A stretch of 64,000 bases of DNA from Candidatus Blautia intestinigallinarum. Its GTDB lineage: Bacteria; Bacillota; Clostridia; Lachnospirales; Lachnospiraceae. Under the pieces are notes generated by a model. That model was not told the DNA's origin. It saw only the letters and a list, made by a program, of their open reading frames with translations, and did not search any database. Position 1 is the stretch's first letter. Every line of letters starts with the position of its first letter. Below are positions 61,870 to 64,000 of the stretch, piece after piece. A program made the position numbers and the translations under genes. The stretch is from the NCBI GenBank assembly GCA_019112635.1, contig DXIX01000023.1, forward strand, positions 1 through 64,000, in the 5' to 3' direction.

Positions 61870-64000
61870 TTGAAGAAATATGGAGTAAATGAGCTTCGTA
61901 AAATGTTCCTGGAATTTTTTGAGAGTAAGGGACATTTGGCATTGAAAAGCTTTTCACTCGTACCGCAGAACGACAAGAGCCTTCTTCTGATCAACTCAGG
62001 AATGGCTCCGATGAAACCTTATTTCACAGGGGCTGAGATCCCGCCGAGAAAGAGAGTGACGACCTGTCAGAAATGTATCCGTACCGGAGACATCGAGAAT
62101 GTGGGAAAGACAGCACGCCACGGAACCTTTTTTGAGATGCTGGGAAACTTTTCATTCGGTGATTATTTCAAAAGTGAGTCTCTGCGCTGGTCCTGGGAGT
62201 TCCTCACAGAGGTGATCGGGCTGGATCCGAACCGTCTCTATCCTTCCATTTATCTGGATGACGAGGAAGCTTTTGAGATCTGGAACAAGGAGATTGGAAT
62301 TCCGGCGGAGCGGATTTTCCGTTTTGGCAAGGAAGATAATTTCTGGGAGCACGGGGCAGGACCCTGCGGTCCCTGTTCAGAGATTTACTATGACCGCGGG
62401 GAGAAATACGGATGCGGAAAGCCGGACTGTACAGTGGGCTGCGACTGCGACCGTTACATTGAGATCTGGAACAACGTCTTTACTCAGTTTGAGAATGATG
62501 GCGAGGGACATTATACAGAGCTGGAACAGAAGAATATTGATACCGGAATGGGACTGGAGCGTCTGGCGACGATCGTCCAGGAAGTGGATTCCATCTTTGA
62601 TGTGGACACGAACTGCGCTCTGAGAAACAAGGTCTGCGAGGTCGCAGGCGTGGAGTATCTTAAGGATGAGAAGACGGACGTCTCTATCCGGCTGATCACA
62701 GACCATGTGAAGAGTTCCACCTTCATGATTTCTGACGGCATCATGCCTACCAACGAGGGAAGAGGATATGTTCTGCGCCGTCTGATCCGCCGTGCTGCCC
62801 GCCACGGACGCCTTCTGGGAATCAAGGGCAATTTCCTCGCGAAACTGAGTGAGGAAGTGATCGAAGGTTCCAAGGACGGTTATCCGGAGCTGGAAGAGAA
62901 GAAGGAATTTATCTTTAATGTACTGAATAATGAGGAAAATCAGTTCAGCAAGACCATCGATCAGGGTCTGAAGATTCTCTCAGAGATGGAGAATAAGATG
63001 CGGGAAGCCAAAGAGAAGACTCTGTCCGGAGAAAATGCATTTAAACTTTATGATACTTATGGATTCCCGCTGGATCTGACCAAAGAGATTCTTGAGGAAA
63101 AAGGATACCAGGTGGATGAGGAAGGTTTCCAGAAATCCATGGAGATCCAGAGAACACAGGCAAGAGACGCACGGGAAGTTTCCAATTATATGGGTGCGGA
63201 TGCCACCGTATATGATGAGATTGACCCGGCTGTGACCACAGAATTTGCGGGTTACGACCATCTCTCCTTCGAGTCTGCGGTGACGGTGATGACCACAGAG
63301 ACTGAACTGGTGTCTTCCCTTGTGGAGGGACAGAAGGGAACCATTTTTGTGGAGAAGACTCCTTTCTATGCGACCATGGGCGGCCAGGAAGGAGATACCG
63401 GTGTCATTTCTACACCGAACGGTACTTTCCAGGTAGAAGAGACGATCAAGCTGCGCGGCGGAAAATTCGGCCATGTGGGACATATGGTATCTGGTATGAT
63501 CAGTGATCAGGATATCGTGAAATTGGAAGTGAATGTACAGGGACGAAGAGACACCGAGAAGAACCACAGTGCAACCCATCTTCTGCAGAAAGCATTGAAG
63601 ACTGTACTGGGATCCCATGTGGAACAGAAGGGATCTTTGGTGACTCCTGACCGTCTGCGTTTTGACTTCGCGCATTTCCAGGCAATGACCCAGGAAGAGA
63701 TGGATCAGGTTGAAGATCTCGTAAATCAGGAGATTCAGGCAGCTCTGCCGGTCCGCACAGATATCATGGACATTGAAGAGGCGAAAAAGACAGGTGCCAT
63801 GGCACTTTTCGGAGAGAAATACGAGGAGAAAGTCCGCGTGGTTTCCATGGGCGATTTCTCCAAGGAACTCTGCGGCGGTACGCATGTGGGGAACACCAGC
63901 CAGATCTTACTGTTCAAGCTGGTATCTGAGTCTGGAATCGCTGCCGGTGTGCGAAGAATTGAGGCCCTGACTGGAAACGGTGTGATTCGTTATTATAAAG
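61870..64000 (+). CDS. alaS: Alanyl-tRNA synthetase, partial (runs past the right edge)
   Basis: The frame starts with TTG at 61870, six bases after GGAGGAG, and is open to the end of the window (710 codons; the full protein should be near 875-880). The N-terminal catalytic domain has LINSGMAPMKPYF and GRGYVLRRLIRRA; the editing domain has HSATH (H566, H570) and CGGTH (C668, H672), which bind the catalytic zinc. The C-Ala domain lies beyond the window. No damage is visible. Confidence 0.96.
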   Translation, partial: MKKYGVNELRKMFLEFFESKGHLALKSFSLVPQNDKSLLLINSGMAPMKPYFTGAEIPPRKRVTTCQKCIRTGDIENVGKTARHGTFFEMLGNFSFGDYFKSESLRWSWEFLTEVIGLDPNRLYPSIYLDDEEAFEIWNKEIGIPAERIFRFGKEDNFWEHGAGPCGPCSEIYYDRGEKYGCGKPDCTVGCDCDRYIEIWNNVFTQFENDGEGHYTELEQKNIDTGMGLERLATIVQEVDSIFDVDTNCALRNKVCEVAGVEYLKDEKTDVSIRLITDHVKSSTFMISDGIMPTNEGRGYVLRRLIRRAARHGRLLGIKGNFLAKLSEEVIEGSKDGYPELEEKKEFIFNVLNNEENQFSKTIDQGLKILSEMENKMREAKEKTLSGENAFKLYDTYGFPLDLTKEILEEKGYQVDEEGFQKSMEIQRTQARDAREVSNYMGADATVYDEIDPAVTTEFAGYDHLSFESAVTVMTTETELVSSLVEGQKGTIFVEKTPFYATMGGQEGDTGVISTPNGTFQVEETIKLRGGKFGHVGHMVSGMISDQDIVKLEVNVQGRRDTEKNHSATHLLQKALKTVLGSHVEQKGSLVTPDRLRFDFAHFQAMTQEEMDQVEDLVNQEIQAALPVRTDIMDIEEAKKTGAMALFGEKYEEKVRVVSMGDFSKELCGGTHVGNTSQILLFKLVSESGIAAGVRRIEALTGNGVIRYYK

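Noticed and set aside
62980-63885. Minus-strand open frame of about 300 codons inside alaS
   Set aside because: alaS is complete in motifs through this stretch; the antisense frame has no start signals or known domain.

Overview
The window looks like a chromosomal segment of a gut anaerobe of the Lachnospiraceae (Clostridia). The signs are moderate GC, strong AGGAGG-type ribosome binding sites, a cobalamin riboswitch and a tyrosine T-box, a ferredoxin-dependent 2-oxoacid oxidoreductase with ADP-forming acyl-CoA synthetases, QueH rather than QueG, and small proteins of a kind common in that family. No rRNA, tRNA, insertion sequence, phage or CRISPR array was seen. The assignment rests on gene content, not on a phylogeny.
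From 1 to 24.8 kb there are accessory transport and catabolic operons: a GntR-controlled asparaginase/NCS1 permease/creatininase-family module; a riboswitch-controlled extracytoplasmic CbiK-like chelatase with NEAT-like proteins and a FecCD-type ABC importer; a MarR-controlled ABC exporter that is now an out-of-frame chimera; feoAB on the minus strand; a carbohydrate operon (FGGY kinase, SDR, HAD phosphatase, ABC importer without ATPase, BtpA/SgcQ-like protein, DeoR regulator) whose MalF-type permease is frameshifted; then a DnaJ-like chaperone and an anchored hypothetical protein.
From 24.9 to 37 kb lies a divergent amino-acid/2-oxoacid fermentation locus. The plus arm encodes ferredoxin (delta), alpha, beta and gamma subunits of a 2-oxoacid:ferredoxin oxidoreductase, an NDP-forming acyl-CoA synthetase, an aminotransferase interrupted by a stop codon and a frameshifted sodium/solute symporter. 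The minus arm carries a second TPP-binding beta subunit, a second acyl-CoA synthetase and an MFS carrier. The implied route is import, transamination, oxidative decarboxylation, ATP formation and acid export.
From 37 to 49.7 kb are an RpiR regulator, an integral membrane protein, a zinc-ribbon protein, an AEC carrier, a macro-domain protein, and a PucR-type regulator divergent from an unknown 412-residue protein, a GcvT-like folate enzyme and an SDR. A methyltransferase and an ABC importer pair without a binding protein follow. From 49.7 to 64 kb the content is mostly housekeeping: queH, argH, asd, topB, a hexapeptide-repeat protein, small clostridial proteins, a membrane-tethered MutS-like ATPase, T-box-controlled tyrS, and alaS, which runs off the right edge behind a structured leader.
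Four accessory genes carry lesions (ABC exporter, MalF, aminotransferase, symporter). This is either recent decay of accessory functions or partly sequence error; reads or relatives are needed to tell.
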